A stretch of DNA of 64,000 nucleotides from Oscillospiraceae bacterium. GTDB taxonomy: Bacteria; Bacillota; Clostridia; Oscillospirales; Acutalibacteraceae. The notes under the pieces are model-generated. The model ran no database searches. It was not told the origin of the DNA and saw only the letters and a program-made list of their open reading frames with translations. The stretch covers positions 48,454-112,453 of the forward strand of contig DPVM01000002.1 in the NCBI GenBank assembly GCA_003526845.1, read 5' to 3'. Shown here piece after piece: positions 27,227 to 36,403 of the stretch (the stretch's first letter is position 1; every line of letters starts with the position of its first letter). The position numbers were made by a program, and so were the translations under genes.

Positions 27227-27665
27227 CAATATTAACCACCGTTGCTTTAATTCCGATATTATCAAAAATAATCTGCGCCGCCTCGTCTTTGTCATATTCA
27301 TCGGGCAAATATACCTTTACGCTTTTTATTGAAATTTCATTGCTGTTTGCGTTAATTTCACATTTGACATTCGCCCCGTCGATATTACTTTGATTCAAAG
27401 TATTTTTAACATTACTCTCTACCATATTTTCATAAACACTGTAATCGTATGCCGACTCCGACGAAAATGCGAATTCACCCGGCAAATTGTGAAAATCAAA
27501 TCCGCCGGCATTTGCAAACGGATATATGAATGACAAGAATATGAAAACTGAAATAATGATTTTATAAAATTTTTTCATCGAGCCTTTTGGCGTTAAAAGT
27601 GAAAAAATCACTGAAATTAATATAGTTATACAAACGGTTACGGTCCATTGCTTTATAAAATTCAT
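27219..27665 (-). CDS. spoIIIAF: Stage III sporulation protein AF
   Basis: 148 residues. Two N-terminal membrane helices (about 8-24 and 34-52; WTVTVCITILISVIFSLL, FYKIIISVFIFLSFIYPFA) and a C-terminal ring-building-like domain with CEINANSNEISIKSVKVYL. Overlaps spoIIIAG at its end and follows spoIIIAE by 2 nt. Component of the mother-cell side of the sporulation channel. Confidence 0.88.
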   Translation of the reverse strand: MNFIKQWTVTVCITILISVIFSLLTPKGSMKKFYKIIISVFIFLSFIYPFANAGGFDFHNLPGEFAFSSESAYDYSVYENMVESNVKNTLNQSNIDGANVKCEINANSNEISIKSVKVYLPDEYDKDEAAQIIFDNIGIKATVVNIGE

Positions 27666-27667
27666 AA

Positions 27668-28792
27668 CTATGATGCACCCCGTGCGGCAATCAAAATTCC
27701 GAAAGAAATGATAGTGGTCACCATTGAGAGAATAATTATTACATTGATTAAAAGCATTGTATCCTTGAATGCTTTGAGAGTTGCGGACACCGATGTGTCA
27801 TTAAAAATATCCGAAACAGTTTCGCAACAACCGAACACAATGCGCCATAAGACAATTTGAATTATTGACGGCAAAAATGTCAACACAATTGCAATTATTC
27901 CGACAACACCGACCGTGCTTTTTATCAATGAGGAATAGCTTTGAATTGACAGCAGTCCCTCGCTGATAGTTGAGCCTATGACCGGTACAACGGAATTGAT
28001 AACAAATCTCACGGATCTTATTCCGAGAATGTCGGCTTTTGATGCAACCGTTGTTTTAAGAGAAAGAATCGAAACAAATGCGCCCGACAAAACTGCGATT
28101 GATTTTGTAATAATGTTTTTCAATCCTGTCAATAATTTATGTAGATTCAGTTCTTGTCTTAACCCCGAGCAAATTCCGAGTGCCAAAAAGCAGTTGACAA
28201 CAGGCATTAAAACATTTGCCGAAATGACGGAAAGCCCCTGTGCGAGCAGCAAAAGCAATGTATTTGTTGATGCTACCGCGGCAGTTGACCCCGAAGTAAC
28301 GAGTATCATTGCAAACACAGGCACAAATGCGTATATATAATCCGACGCTATTTTCAACGATGCTGTTGCAACACTGATTGTATCACTGATTTGGTATATT
28401 AAGATGATTGATATAACAACCGCCGAAAAGGTGGAATATGCGCCGTTAATCGACTCGTCATCAACCTTAACAGAGCTGATAAACGATGAAATTATTATAA
28501 ATGCAATAAGTGAAGCTGCGCCCTTAAGCGGTGATTTGATTTGCGAATAAATAATGTTTTTTACGATGTCAAAAAAATCCTCGAACGATAAACTGCCGAT
28601 GCTTTCATAGTTAAAATCATCTATACCAAGCTCTTTGAGAACAGTGCGTGTATCCTTACTTAACACATCTGTAAACGATGAAGTATCAAACTGTTTTAAA
28701 TACTCACTGTAATCATCAACATTGTATTCTGCAGCTGAAGACACGACCGGTATAACAAGAAGTATTAATAATGCAATTAAAAATCGTTTCAT
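27668..28792 (-). CDS. spoIIIAE: Stage III sporulation protein AE
   Basis: 374 residues. Cleavable-looking signal sequence (MKRFLIALLILLVIPVVSSA), an N-terminal region ending near 85, and about seven to eight hydrophobic helices to the C-terminus. Segments such as IKSPLKGAASLIAFIIISS, VPVFAMILVTSG and FVINSVVPVIGSTISEGLLS are SpoIIIAE-like. It is the multi-pass candidate channel or export component of the complex. Overlaps spoIIIAD by 4 nt. Confidence 0.92.
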   Translation of the reverse strand: MKRFLIALLILLVIPVVSSAAEYNVDDYSEYLKQFDTSSFTDVLSKDTRTVLKELGIDDFNYESIGSLSFEDFFDIVKNIIYSQIKSPLKGAASLIAFIIISSFISSVKVDDESINGAYSTFSAVVISIILIYQISDTISVATASLKIASDYIYAFVPVFAMILVTSGSTAAVASTNTLLLLLAQGLSVISANVLMPVVNCFLALGICSGLRQELNLHKLLTGLKNIITKSIAVLSGAFVSILSLKTTVASKADILGIRSVRFVINSVVPVIGSTISEGLLSIQSYSSLIKSTVGVVGIIAIVLTFLPSIIQIVLWRIVFGCCETVSDIFNDTSVSATLKAFKDTMLLINVIIILSMVTTIISFGILIAARGAS

Positions 28793-29169
28793 TTTATCAA
28801 TCCGTTAATTATGTCTGCTATTGTGGAAATCATCGGCAAAACCATAACGGCAACAGTTATTTTTGCACCTGTTTCAGTGAGTGTTGCAATCGCAGATTCT
28901 CCGTTATCGCGGCACAAATCACTCAAAAACTGCGCAATAAGCGTAATGGCGAGCACCTTCATCATCAGCTTTATATAAGGCATTGCCGAGGACATTTGTT
29001 TGGTAAGCTTTGTTAATTCAGTTCCGATTTGCTCTATCTCGCCCGATACGGTGAACAAAAGCAAACAGCCGCCGAATACTGCAACGGCAATTGCAAACGG
29101 CTTATTTTTATCACGCAGGAGTACAGAGCAAACCAAGATACAAAACGCAATTCCGGCTATTTTAATCAT
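28789..29169 (-). CDS. spoIIIAD: Stage III sporulation protein AD
   Basis: 126 residues, four hydrophobic helices. Typical AD segments: AVFGGCLLLFTVSGEIEQIG, MPYIKLMMKVLAITLIAQFL and DNGESAIATLTETGAKI. Distantly resembles small export-apparatus membrane subunits. It overlaps spoIIIAC by 1 nt and spoIIIAE by 4 nt. Confidence 0.92.
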   Translation of the reverse strand: MIKIAGIAFCILVCSVLLRDKNKPFAIAVAVFGGCLLLFTVSGEIEQIGTELTKLTKQMSSAMPYIKLMMKVLAITLIAQFLSDLCRDNGESAIATLTETGAKITVAVMVLPMISTIADIINGLIK

Positions 29170-29372
29170 TATAAATCAAAAAGGTGCTTAACGGTGCCGA
29201 AAAGGTCTTGTATTTTCGGTATTAGCATCATCAAAACAACGATAACACCGGCAAGCGTTGTCAACATTGCTTGGTCATCCCTGCCGGAGCGCACGAGAAG
29301 TGTGTTTAGCACCGCAACAATTATTCCGACAGCCGCTATTTTGAAAATAAAATTAACATCCATAATATCCAA
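29169..29372 (-). CDS. spoIIIAC: Stage III sporulation protein AC
   Basis: 67 residues, two membrane helices (about 8-25 and 35-52) with the family turn RSGRDDQAMLTTLAGV between them. Small subunit that pairs with AD. Stop of spoIIIAB lies 3 nt upstream of its ATG. Confidence 0.93.
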   Translation of the reverse strand: MDIMDVNFIFKIAAVGIIVAVLNTLLVRSGRDDQAMLTTLAGVIVVLMMLIPKIQDLFGTVKHLFDL

Positions 29373-29375
29373 CTC

Positions 29376-29840
29376 CTACAGAAGTATAACGGCGATTGCA
29401 ACACCGCCGAAAAACCCAAACGCTCTGTAAAGCTTTGAATCTCGATTATATACTTCTTTGTATTTTTTCTCCGATTCGGTAATATAGTTCTTGAAAGCGT
29501 TGACAAGTTTAATTTGATTTTCCCTGTCGCTCTTACCGAATGAATATAAAAATTCCGAAATTTCCTTATTATCCTTATTGCAAAGCAATGAATTTACAGT
29601 CAATTTATTAACAAGTGCGGCTGAATTGATAAAGCCCAAATGCTTTAATCTTTCGTCCTTAAGTAACGCGTCAATGAGCACCGTTGCCGGAGTCATTTTG
29701 TAAGAAAGGTCGACATTTATCAGTTCGCACAAGAATATAAGTTCGTCGCAAACAGTAATTCTGTCTGCTGATTTTTTAGAAATTGAGATGCCCAAACCTG
29801 TTGTTGACAAAACAATTCCCATAAGTCCCAAATATTTCAC
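29376..29840 (-). CDS. spoIIIAB: Stage III sporulation protein AB
   Basis: 154 residues from GTG 29840 (VKYLGLMGIVLSTTGLGI), chosen because AGAGG sits 6 nt before it and AB proteins begin at this N-terminal helix. N-terminal membrane helix, helical GspF-like body (ITVCDELIFLCELINVDL; FLYSFGKSDRENQIKLVNAF) and a hydrophobic C-terminus (FFGGVAIAVILL). It overlaps the end of spoIIIAA by 65 nt, more than is usual. Confidence 0.88.
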   Translation of the reverse strand: MKYLGLMGIVLSTTGLGISISKKSADRITVCDELIFLCELINVDLSYKMTPATVLIDALLKDERLKHLGFINSAALVNKLTVNSLLCNKDNKEISEFLYSFGKSDRENQIKLVNAFKNYITESEKKYKEVYNRDSKLYRAFGFFGGVAIAVILL

Positions 29841-30768
29841 CGTAAACCTCTGTCGCATCTATTATTTCAGGCTTGTAAGTGTAATTATCAAGCAAGATTA
29901 TGTATGAAAACTCCTTTGTAAAAAGCAGTTTTTTGATTATTGATTTGTTGATTAAATCATTATAATCGGCACAGTGAACCGAAAGCGCAAATTTAATTCC
30001 CGACGAAAAAGACTGAATAATAGATTCAACCTCCGCATCGGTCGAAATTTCGTCGCATACAATCAACTCAGGTGACAAAACGCGGGTTGCAATATCAATA
30101 CCGGTTGATTTTGAAAACGAGGTCAAAACATCGGTATTTATCCCGACATTCATATTATTTTCTGTGCCGTGCTTTGCGGCGAACTCGTTTCTTTCATCAA
30201 TTATTGCGACCTTGACATATCTGTTATTAAAACCACTGCTTAATCCTCGCGATATATCGCGCAAAAGCGTTGTTTTGCCTGAATTTGCCCGCCCTGCGAC
30301 AATAATACTCGGAAAGGCATTTGTATAAAGGAAGTTGAGAACACCGCTGCTGCAATTGACAGACTCGCGCGGTATTCGTATATTTAGAGAGGTAATGTCC
30401 TTAACGGAAATCATTTTACCGTTATCATAGACGGCACTTGCCGATACACCGACCCTCGCACCGTTTGACAATGTGATAAATCCGTTTTTTAAATTCTCGC
30501 TGTTAGAATAAAGCGAATAGTCGCACAGCCGTAAAAATAACTTATCAAACTCATCAGAATCGACATAAACAATGTTATGCGCAGGGCAATCGTAAACATC
30601 ACCGGACACATCCAAAAAATAAGATGTGTTTCTAATTACGAGAATAAGCGGTTGGTTTCGTCGGATTCTTATTTCACAAATTTTGTTAGCAACTTCAAAA
30701 TCAATTTTTTCGAGCAACGAGCGCAGATTGTCGGTCATATATTCAAGCACTCCCGAAATACCGAGCAT
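29776..30768 (-). CDS. spoIIIAA: Stage III sporulation protein AA (ATPase)
   Basis: 330 residues, somewhat longer than the B. subtilis protein (about 307), the excess being a C-terminal tail that overlaps spoIIIAB. Type II/IV secretion-like ATPase: Walker A GRANSGKT at 159-166, Walker B LIVCDE at 235-240, plus KVAIIDERNEFAAKH (187-200). It is thought to energise the SpoIIIA channel from the mother cell. First gene of the operon; AGGTGAG precedes the ATG and a sigma-E promoter match lies immediately upstream. Confidence 0.94.
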   Translation of the reverse strand: MLGISGVLEYMTDNLRSLLEKIDFEVANKICEIRIRRNQPLILVIRNTSYFLDVSGDVYDCPAHNIVYVDSDEFDKLFLRLCDYSLYSNSENLKNGFITLSNGARVGVSASAVYDNGKMISVKDITSLNIRIPRESVNCSSGVLNFLYTNAFPSIIVAGRANSGKTTLLRDISRGLSSGFNNRYVKVAIIDERNEFAAKHGTENNMNVGINTDVLTSFSKSTGIDIATRVLSPELIVCDEISTDAEVESIIQSFSSGIKFALSVHCADYNDLINKSIIKKLLFTKEFSYIILLDNYTYKPEIIDATEVYGEIFGTYGNCFVNNRFGHLNF

Positions 30769-30784
30769 TTTCTCACCTCAATGA

Positions 30785-30814
30785 ATTTTATGAGCACCCA
30801 TGGACAAATATTAC
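30785..30814 (-). promoter_or_regulatory. Sigma-E promoter of the spoIIIA operon
   Basis: Minus strand -35 GTAATATT (30807-30814), 14-nt spacer, -10 CATAAAAT (30785-30792). Both boxes and the spacing fit the known sigma-E consensus (GKHATATT, 14-15, HATAHDHT). The -10 box is only 16 nt from the ATG, giving a leader of roughly 10 nt that starts at the ribosome binding site. Confidence 0.75.
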
Positions 30815-30840
30815 AAATTATTAAAATTGCGTTTTGTCAA

Positions 30841-30869
30841 TTGAAGTTAGCAAAATGATATGTTAATAT
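30841..30869 (+). promoter_or_regulatory. Sigma-A type promoter of the YfhO-like gene
   Basis: -35 TTGAAG (30841-30846), 17-nt spacer, -10 TAATAT (30864-30869). Transcription would start near 30876, which excludes the in-frame ATG at 30860 as the start of the downstream gene. Confidence 0.55.
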
Positions 30870-30904
30870 ATTTAAAATATATAATTTATGTTCGGAGTTT
30901 TTTA

Positions 30905-33900
30905 ATGGATATTACAAAATCGACAAAAAAACTATATACAACAAGACTTATAAACGGAGAAACTGTTAATTATGTCGTTGTGTTCTCCGCCGTTTCGCTG
31001 TTGCTTTTGCTATTAAAGCAGGCTTTTAAATTGATTTTCGGCATCGGCGCAGGCGTATCAACAGCAATCAGTGCGGTGATTTGTGCCATTGTGCTTTTCT
31101 TCGGTGAAAAGAAGTTTGTGTTTAACAAAAATTCACGCAGAAGCGGCGCAACGCAAATAATTGCATATATTTTTAGATGCGCTGTTGACTTCGGATTTTA
31201 CAAAATAATGGACTTTTTGTTCTGCTCCACACTGCACAGACCAAAAGCATTTGTATTTTTCGGAGCATATTTGGTTTATCTGTTTTTCAACTATTATTTT
31301 GACAAGCTGCTTGTTTTTGACAGCCGCGCAAATGCAAAATCAAATATGAACGGCAGATGCTACAAAACATTTTTTTACAACAGATTTGTTGTATTTTCAC
31401 TTTTGCTCTCTGCTGTTTGCATAGCATTTGTGTATTTTATTTTCAGACTGTTTCCGTTTGGCGATATGACTGTTATGCGAATGGACCTTTATCATCAATA
31501 CGGTCCTCTTTTCGCAGAGCTTTACGACAGAGTGGTTGAGCACAAAAGCTTTATCTATTCATGGCAATCCGGCGGCGGCTCAAGCTTTCTCGGAAACTAT
31601 TTCAACTATCTTTCAAGTCCGTTGTCGGCTATAATCTTTTTGTTTGACAGAAAAGATATTTCATACGCAATTACAACGCTTGTGTTGGTTAAGGGGTGCC
31701 TTTCGGCAGGCACATTTGCATACTACCTTAAATCAAGCCTCGGCAGACATTCGTATTTATCGGCGTCATTCGGCGTTTTCTATTCTCTTTGCGGATATTT
31801 TCTTGCGTACTATTGGAACATAATGTGGCTTGACGGAATGATTTTACTCCCGATTATCGTGCTCGGAATCGAAAAAATCATTGACGGTAAAAAACCGCTG
31901 ACATATATCGCATCGCTGACCTTACTTTTGTTCAGCAGTTACTATATGGGATATATGGTGTGCATATTCTCTGTCGTATATTTCTTTATTTACTATATTT
32001 CAAATCATTCGTTTGCAGACAAACTTTGCACTACTGCTAAAATGAAGAAATATTCTATAAAGAGATTTTTCAATTTAAAATTTATCAACCGCGGACTGCG
32101 TTTTGCCGGCGCATCTCTTTTGAGTGCAGCTCTTTGCGCTTGCACATTAATCCCTGTTTATTTCATATTGCAGGCGTGCAGTGCAACCTCTGATACCTTC
32201 CCCGACACATTTAACAGCTATTTTGATTTGCTCGATTTGTTCTCGTCACACCTTGCGGCGCTTGAAACAACAATCAGGTCATCAGGCGACGATGTATTGC
32301 CGAATATTTACTGCTCAATGCTGACAGTGATTTTGGCACCGCTTTATTTTGTCAACAAAGACATAAAGTTAAAGGAAAAGGCAATGTATGTATTGCTGAT
32401 AATTTTCTTTGTTTTCTCGTTCAACAACAATTGTGCAAACTTCGTTTGGCACGCTTTCCACTTCCCGAACGATTTGCCGTACAGATTTTCATTTATCTAT
32501 TCGTTTGTTGTTCTTATAGTAGCATTCAAGGGTGCAATGAAAATCAAATCGCTTCGCTATCAAGATATTGCGATAGTCGGAATGGTTTGGATGCTGATTA
32601 TTTTCCTTTACCAAAAGAATATGACAAGCAAAATGAGTGAGAAAACAATTTATATTTCGCTTGCATTTATAATTGTTTGGACCGGATTTTTGCTTTTAGT
32701 TAAGAAAAATAAGGTTAACACCGTTATTGTAAGCGCGCTCGTTGTTGCAATTACATTTTGCGAGGTAATCGTGTCAGACAGCAACTCTTTTGTATTCACG
32801 CAGGCACAAAATGACTATATTGCGCATTATGACAATTACACCGAATCAATCGACAAAATCAATTCGCAGGATAAGGATTTCTACAGAACAGAGCTGACTT
32901 ATCTCGACACTCGAATGGACCCTTGTCTTTATGGCTATGACGGTATGTCAACATTTTCATCAATGGCATACGAAGATTATTCGCAAACACAATATTCGCT
33001 CGGTATGTTCGGCAACAGAATCAACTCATACACATATAACACGCAAACACCGCTTTACAATATGATGTATGCGCTCAAATATCTCACAAAGGCGCAATCT
33101 TCGGCAGAATTGTCGAGCGATTATTATACGCAAATATTCAAATCAGATGATTCAAAAGTTAAAACATACAAAAACAAATACTATTTGCCGATAGCGTTTG
33201 AAACCTCTTCGGACATTAATGATTGGAGCACTGCAGAGGGCAATCCGTTTAAAATTCAGGAGCAATTTGCAGACCTTGCATGCGGTGTCAGCAAAATGTT
33301 TGTTCCGCTTAAATATAATTCGACAGACTGCGACTATATCAACTGCGACGATGTGACCGAAAACGGAACATATTATTTCTCTAAAATGGACACTGACAGT
33401 GATTACGGAACGGTTGAACTGACTATTGAAGCAACAACCGACAGCGACGTTTATGTCTATATCACCTCGCCTGAAATCGAGAATGTAAACTACTATTTCA
33501 GCAACGAGGCGAACACATATCAAAATATAAACGAACCGTATATTATGGACCTCGGTAAACATAAAAAAGGCGAAAAAATCACCGTTTCACTTGATTGCGG
33601 CTCAATTGATGCAAACGAATCGTATTTTGAAATTTACGCATACAGCATCGACAAAAATGTGCTTGATTCGGCATACGATTTCTTAAATGCCGGCAAACTT
33701 AATGTGACATCATACAGCGACACCCAAATTGATGGCACAATCGATGCACGCTATAACGGAACGCTCTACACATCTATCCCCTACGACGAGGGTTGGAGCA
33801 TCACCATTGACGGTGAAGAGGTTAAACCTATAAAAATCGGCAACAGTCAGCTTGCATGCGGAATTGTTCAGGGCAAGCATACCGTAAAATTCAAATACAC

Positions 33901-34015
33901 GCCAAAAGGAATGAAATACGGCGTTGCAATCAGTGGTGCGGCTTGGCTCGGAGTGATTGCATACTGCCTGATTAAAAGATTTAGAAAAAAGAATGATAAA
34001 TCGTCCGTTTGTTAA
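30905..34015 (+). CDS. YfhO-like multi-pass membrane protein with GtrA-like N-terminal domain
   Basis: 1036 residues from ATG 30905 (MDITKSTKKLYTTR), with CGGAG upstream. Residues about 15-150 form four membrane helices with a paired KKFVFN / DKLLVFD pattern like GtrA flippase-associated proteins. From about 160 it is YfhO-like (DUF6044/YfhO type): about ten more helices, with DLYHQYGPLFAELYD and WQSGGGSSFLGNYF in the first long loop, then an extracellular beta-rich region (about 640-1000) ending YDEGWSITIDGEEV, and a last helix. YfhO relatives take part in lipid-linked sugar modification of teichoic acids; that role is inferred here. Confidence 0.82.
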   Translation: MDITKSTKKLYTTRLINGETVNYVVVFSAVSLLLLLLKQAFKLIFGIGAGVSTAISAVICAIVLFFGEKKFVFNKNSRRSGATQIIAYIFRCAVDFGFYKIMDFLFCSTLHRPKAFVFFGAYLVYLFFNYYFDKLLVFDSRANAKSNMNGRCYKTFFYNRFVVFSLLLSAVCIAFVYFIFRLFPFGDMTVMRMDLYHQYGPLFAELYDRVVEHKSFIYSWQSGGGSSFLGNYFNYLSSPLSAIIFLFDRKDISYAITTLVLVKGCLSAGTFAYYLKSSLGRHSYLSASFGVFYSLCGYFLAYYWNIMWLDGMILLPIIVLGIEKIIDGKKPLTYIASLTLLLFSSYYMGYMVCIFSVVYFFIYYISNHSFADKLCTTAKMKKYSIKRFFNLKFINRGLRFAGASLLSAALCACTLIPVYFILQACSATSDTFPDTFNSYFDLLDLFSSHLAALETTIRSSGDDVLPNIYCSMLTVILAPLYFVNKDIKLKEKAMYVLLIIFFVFSFNNNCANFVWHAFHFPNDLPYRFSFIYSFVVLIVAFKGAMKIKSLRYQDIAIVGMVWMLIIFLYQKNMTSKMSEKTIYISLAFIIVWTGFLLLVKKNKVNTVIVSALVVAITFCEVIVSDSNSFVFTQAQNDYIAHYDNYTESIDKINSQDKDFYRTELTYLDTRMDPCLYGYDGMSTFSSMAYEDYSQTQYSLGMFGNRINSYTYNTQTPLYNMMYALKYLTKAQSSAELSSDYYTQIFKSDDSKVKTYKNKYYLPIAFETSSDINDWSTAEGNPFKIQEQFADLACGVSKMFVPLKYNSTDCDYINCDDVTENGTYYFSKMDTDSDYGTVELTIEATTDSDVYVYITSPEIENVNYYFSNEANTYQNINEPYIMDLGKHKKGEKITVSLDCGSIDANESYFEIYAYSIDKNVLDSAYDFLNAGKLNVTSYSDTQIDGTIDARYNGTLYTSIPYDEGWSITIDGEEVKPIKIGNSQLACGIVQGKHTVKFKYTPKGMKYGVAISGAAWLGVIAYCLIKRFRKKNDKSSVC

Positions 34016-34066
34016 ACTTGAATAAAAAAATTAAATATTTCTTAATAAATATTTCACTATATTCGT

Positions 34067-34095
34067 TTTACTTTTGTAGTGATTTGTTGTAAAAT
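34067..34095 (+). promoter_or_regulatory. Sigma-A type promoter of prs
   Basis: -35 TTTACT (34067-34072), 17-nt spacer, -10 TAAAAT (34090-34095); ATG 30 nt downstream with AGAGGAG as ribosome binding site. Confidence 0.6.
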
Positions 34096-34124
34096 GTAGA
34101 TACTAATAAGAGAGGAGTTCTCAA

Positions 34125-35300
34125 ATGGCAAGAATTACAGCAGAAGAAGTACAAACTATCCCCTATGGACCTTTAGGAATTATCGCATTGCCGGGTTGCG
34201 AGGAGCTCGCGCAAAAGATTGATAATTACTTGGTTAAGTGGAGAAAGGATCAAGCAGAGGAGCACAAGGACACAATCGCTTTTTACGGTTATCAAAGAGA
34301 TACTTATATCATTGATACCACAATCGCACGCTTCGGCAGCGGTGAGGGAAAAGCGGTTATCAACGAATCTATCCGCGGATACGATTTATATATCGTTGTT
34401 GATTGCTTCAACTATTCTGTTAAATACAAAATGTACGGAATGGATGTTCCGAAATCACCGGACGACCATTTTGCAGATTTAAAAAGAGTTATCTCGGCAG
34501 CATCAAGCAAGGCAAAGAGAATCAATGTTATTATGCCGATGCTCTATGAGGGCAGACAGCACAAGCGCTCCTCTCGTGAATCATTGGACTGTGCAATGGC
34601 ACTTCAGGAATTGACAACACTCGGTGTTGAAAACATTATTACATTTGACGCTCACGACCAAAGAGTTCAAAATTCAATTCCGCACAAATCATTTGAAAAT
34701 GTTATGCCGACTTATCAGATGATTAAGGCACTTGTAAACAATGTTTCGGATTTACATATTGACCCGGATCACCTTATGGTTATCTCCCCCGACGAGGGCG
34801 CAATGCACAGATGTATCTATTTTGCAACACAGCTTGGCGTTAACCTCGGTATGTTCTACAAAAGGCGAGATTATACAAGAGTAGTAAACGGCAGAAACCC
34901 GATTGTCGCTCACCAATACCTCGGTGACAGCGTTGAGGGCAAGGATATTATTATTGTTGACGATATGATTTCGTCCGGCGAATCAATGCTTGAGGTAGCA
35001 AAAAAGCTCAAGGAACTTAAAGCAAACAGAATTTTTGTCTGCACAACATTCGGTCTTTTTGCATCAGGTCTCGATGTGTTTGACAAGGCACACGAAGAAG
35101 GCGTGTTTGAAAAAGTATTCACAACAAACGGCGTATATCAAACTCCGGAACTTCTCTCAAGAGATTGGTATCAATCGGTTGAACTTTCAAAATATCTTGC
35201 ATATTTTCTTGACACAATCAACCACGACCTTTCGGTTTCTTCATTACTTGATTGCTCACAGAAAATCAACAATATTTTAGTTAAAAAAGGTTTGAAATAA
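34125..35300 (+). CDS. prs: Ribose-phosphate pyrophosphokinase, long variant
   Basis: 391 residues against the usual 310-320. Makes PRPP from ribose 5-phosphate and ATP for nucleotide, histidine and tryptophan synthesis. Family features: INESIRGYDLYIV (about 84-96), FDAHDQRVQNSIP (where classical enzymes have DLHAxQIQGFF) and the PRPP loop IIIVDDMISSGESM (about 274-287). The extra length is spread through the N-terminal half (WRKDQAEEHKDTIAFYG) and the C-terminus. Such long forms occur in Clostridia. The next gene starts 1 nt after its stop. Confidence 0.88.
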   Translation: MARITAEEVQTIPYGPLGIIALPGCEELAQKIDNYLVKWRKDQAEEHKDTIAFYGYQRDTYIIDTTIARFGSGEGKAVINESIRGYDLYIVVDCFNYSVKYKMYGMDVPKSPDDHFADLKRVISAASSKAKRINVIMPMLYEGRQHKRSSRESLDCAMALQELTTLGVENIITFDAHDQRVQNSIPHKSFENVMPTYQMIKALVNNVSDLHIDPDHLMVISPDEGAMHRCIYFATQLGVNLGMFYKRRDYTRVVNGRNPIVAHQYLGDSVEGKDIIIVDDMISSGESMLEVAKKLKELKANRIFVCTTFGLFASGLDVFDKAHEEGVFEKVFTTNGVYQTPELLSRDWYQSVELSKYLAYFLDTINHDLSVSSLLDCSQKINNILVKKGLK

Positions 35301-35301
35301 T

Positions 35302-36321
35302 ATGGATTTCGATTTTGATAAATTTGATGACAACAAAAAGGTCGATGACCTCGAGCCGCCTGTTGATTATCGCAAAGACGAAAAAGAAAAAGAGCCACCC
35401 GAAGAAGAAAAAAAGGACGACAAAAAGAAAAAGCGTAAAAAATCGACAAAATTCTCAGCAAGTGACGACGGTACCAAGACTTTCTCATCAAATCAACGCG
35501 GAGAATACGCATCTTACCCCAAAAGTGACGACGGTACTAAAACAGTCACATTAAGCTTTAAGGTTAAAAAGCTTAACAAAAAACAAATTATTGCAATTGT
35601 TATTGCTGTTGTTTTTGTTGTGTTTGTTGCAATTCCGGGTATCTACTGCGCAGTTCATCAGGAAAGTCCTGCAGATATGATTGTGGATATGTTTACAAGC
35701 AACGAAAAGCAAATTATCGGCAAGTGGCAAACCGAGGACGATAAAGGAATGGCAACCGGCGCATATGAGTTCTACGACGACGGAACCTACAAAAGCTACA
35801 ACGCTCTTGCCGGCAACGATTACGCACTTGAGGGCGATTACACATTAAAAGGCAGTAAATTGATACTGAAAGGTTTTAAAACAGCTGTTTATAAATATTC
35901 GATAAACGGTCAAAATCTTTCGCTGACGCTTCTCACAATTGATGATGTTAAGCAATCGGATCAAGATAAATTTGTTTACAAAAGCGTTGAACATATCAAT
36001 GTTCCGACACTTATTGACGCATTGTCAAATGCCGCAAGCCGGCCGGCAACGGGCTATTTGACAAACAACGGCGACAACGTTCCTATGGGTGGTGACATAA
36101 GCTCAATAAGAAATTATTATGCCGCTATTGATAATAACAAGCAGGATGACGCCGACAAATTGACAAAAGACAGCGATGTTGTTTTTGCCGATGAAAAAAC
36201 AGAAGTATCAATCGAGGATGACCAAACATCAACCGATTATACACAAATAACTGTTAACAGCGGCAAGTACAAAGGCAACAAATATTTTGTTAAAAACTCT
36301 TGTGTTAACAAAAACGAATAA
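35302..36321 (+). CDS. Hypothetical single-span membrane protein with lipocalin-like extracellular domain
   Basis: 339 residues, not a family I can name. Residues 1-60 are strongly charged and Lys/Asp/Glu-rich; a short duplicated SDDGTKT motif occurs at about 53 and 74; one membrane helix lies at about 97-118 (IIAIVIAVVFVVFVAIPGIY). Outside it, residues 139-230 start IIGKWQTEDDKG and follow the pattern of small lipocalin-like or DUF4923-type domains (FYDDGTYKSYN, GDYTLKGSKLILKG). It is translationally coupled to prs (1-nt gap, AAAGG inside prs) and ends at a strong terminator. Confidence 0.75.
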   Translation: MDFDFDKFDDNKKVDDLEPPVDYRKDEKEKEPPEEEKKDDKKKKRKKSTKFSASDDGTKTFSSNQRGEYASYPKSDDGTKTVTLSFKVKKLNKKQIIAIVIAVVFVVFVAIPGIYCAVHQESPADMIVDMFTSNEKQIIGKWQTEDDKGMATGAYEFYDDGTYKSYNALAGNDYALEGDYTLKGSKLILKGFKTAVYKYSINGQNLSLTLLTIDDVKQSDQDKFVYKSVEHINVPTLIDALSNAASRPATGYLTNNGDNVPMGGDISSIRNYYAAIDNNKQDDADKLTKDSDVVFADEKTEVSIEDDQTSTDYTQITVNSGKYKGNKYFVKNSCVNKNE

Positions 36322-36338
36322 TAACATACATTAACATT

Positions 36339-36373
36339 AAAAGGCACAGTTCGTTTGAACTGTGCCTTTTTTA
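36339..36373. terminator. Bidirectional Rho-independent terminator
   Basis: AAAAGGCACAGTTC, loop GTTT, GAACTGTGCCTTTTTT. Ends the prs unit on the plus strand; the A run on the other side also makes it a terminator for the convergent LRR gene. Confidence 0.88.
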
Positions 36374-36403
36374 TATTTGAGGAAACTAATATGTCAATTC
36401 AAG

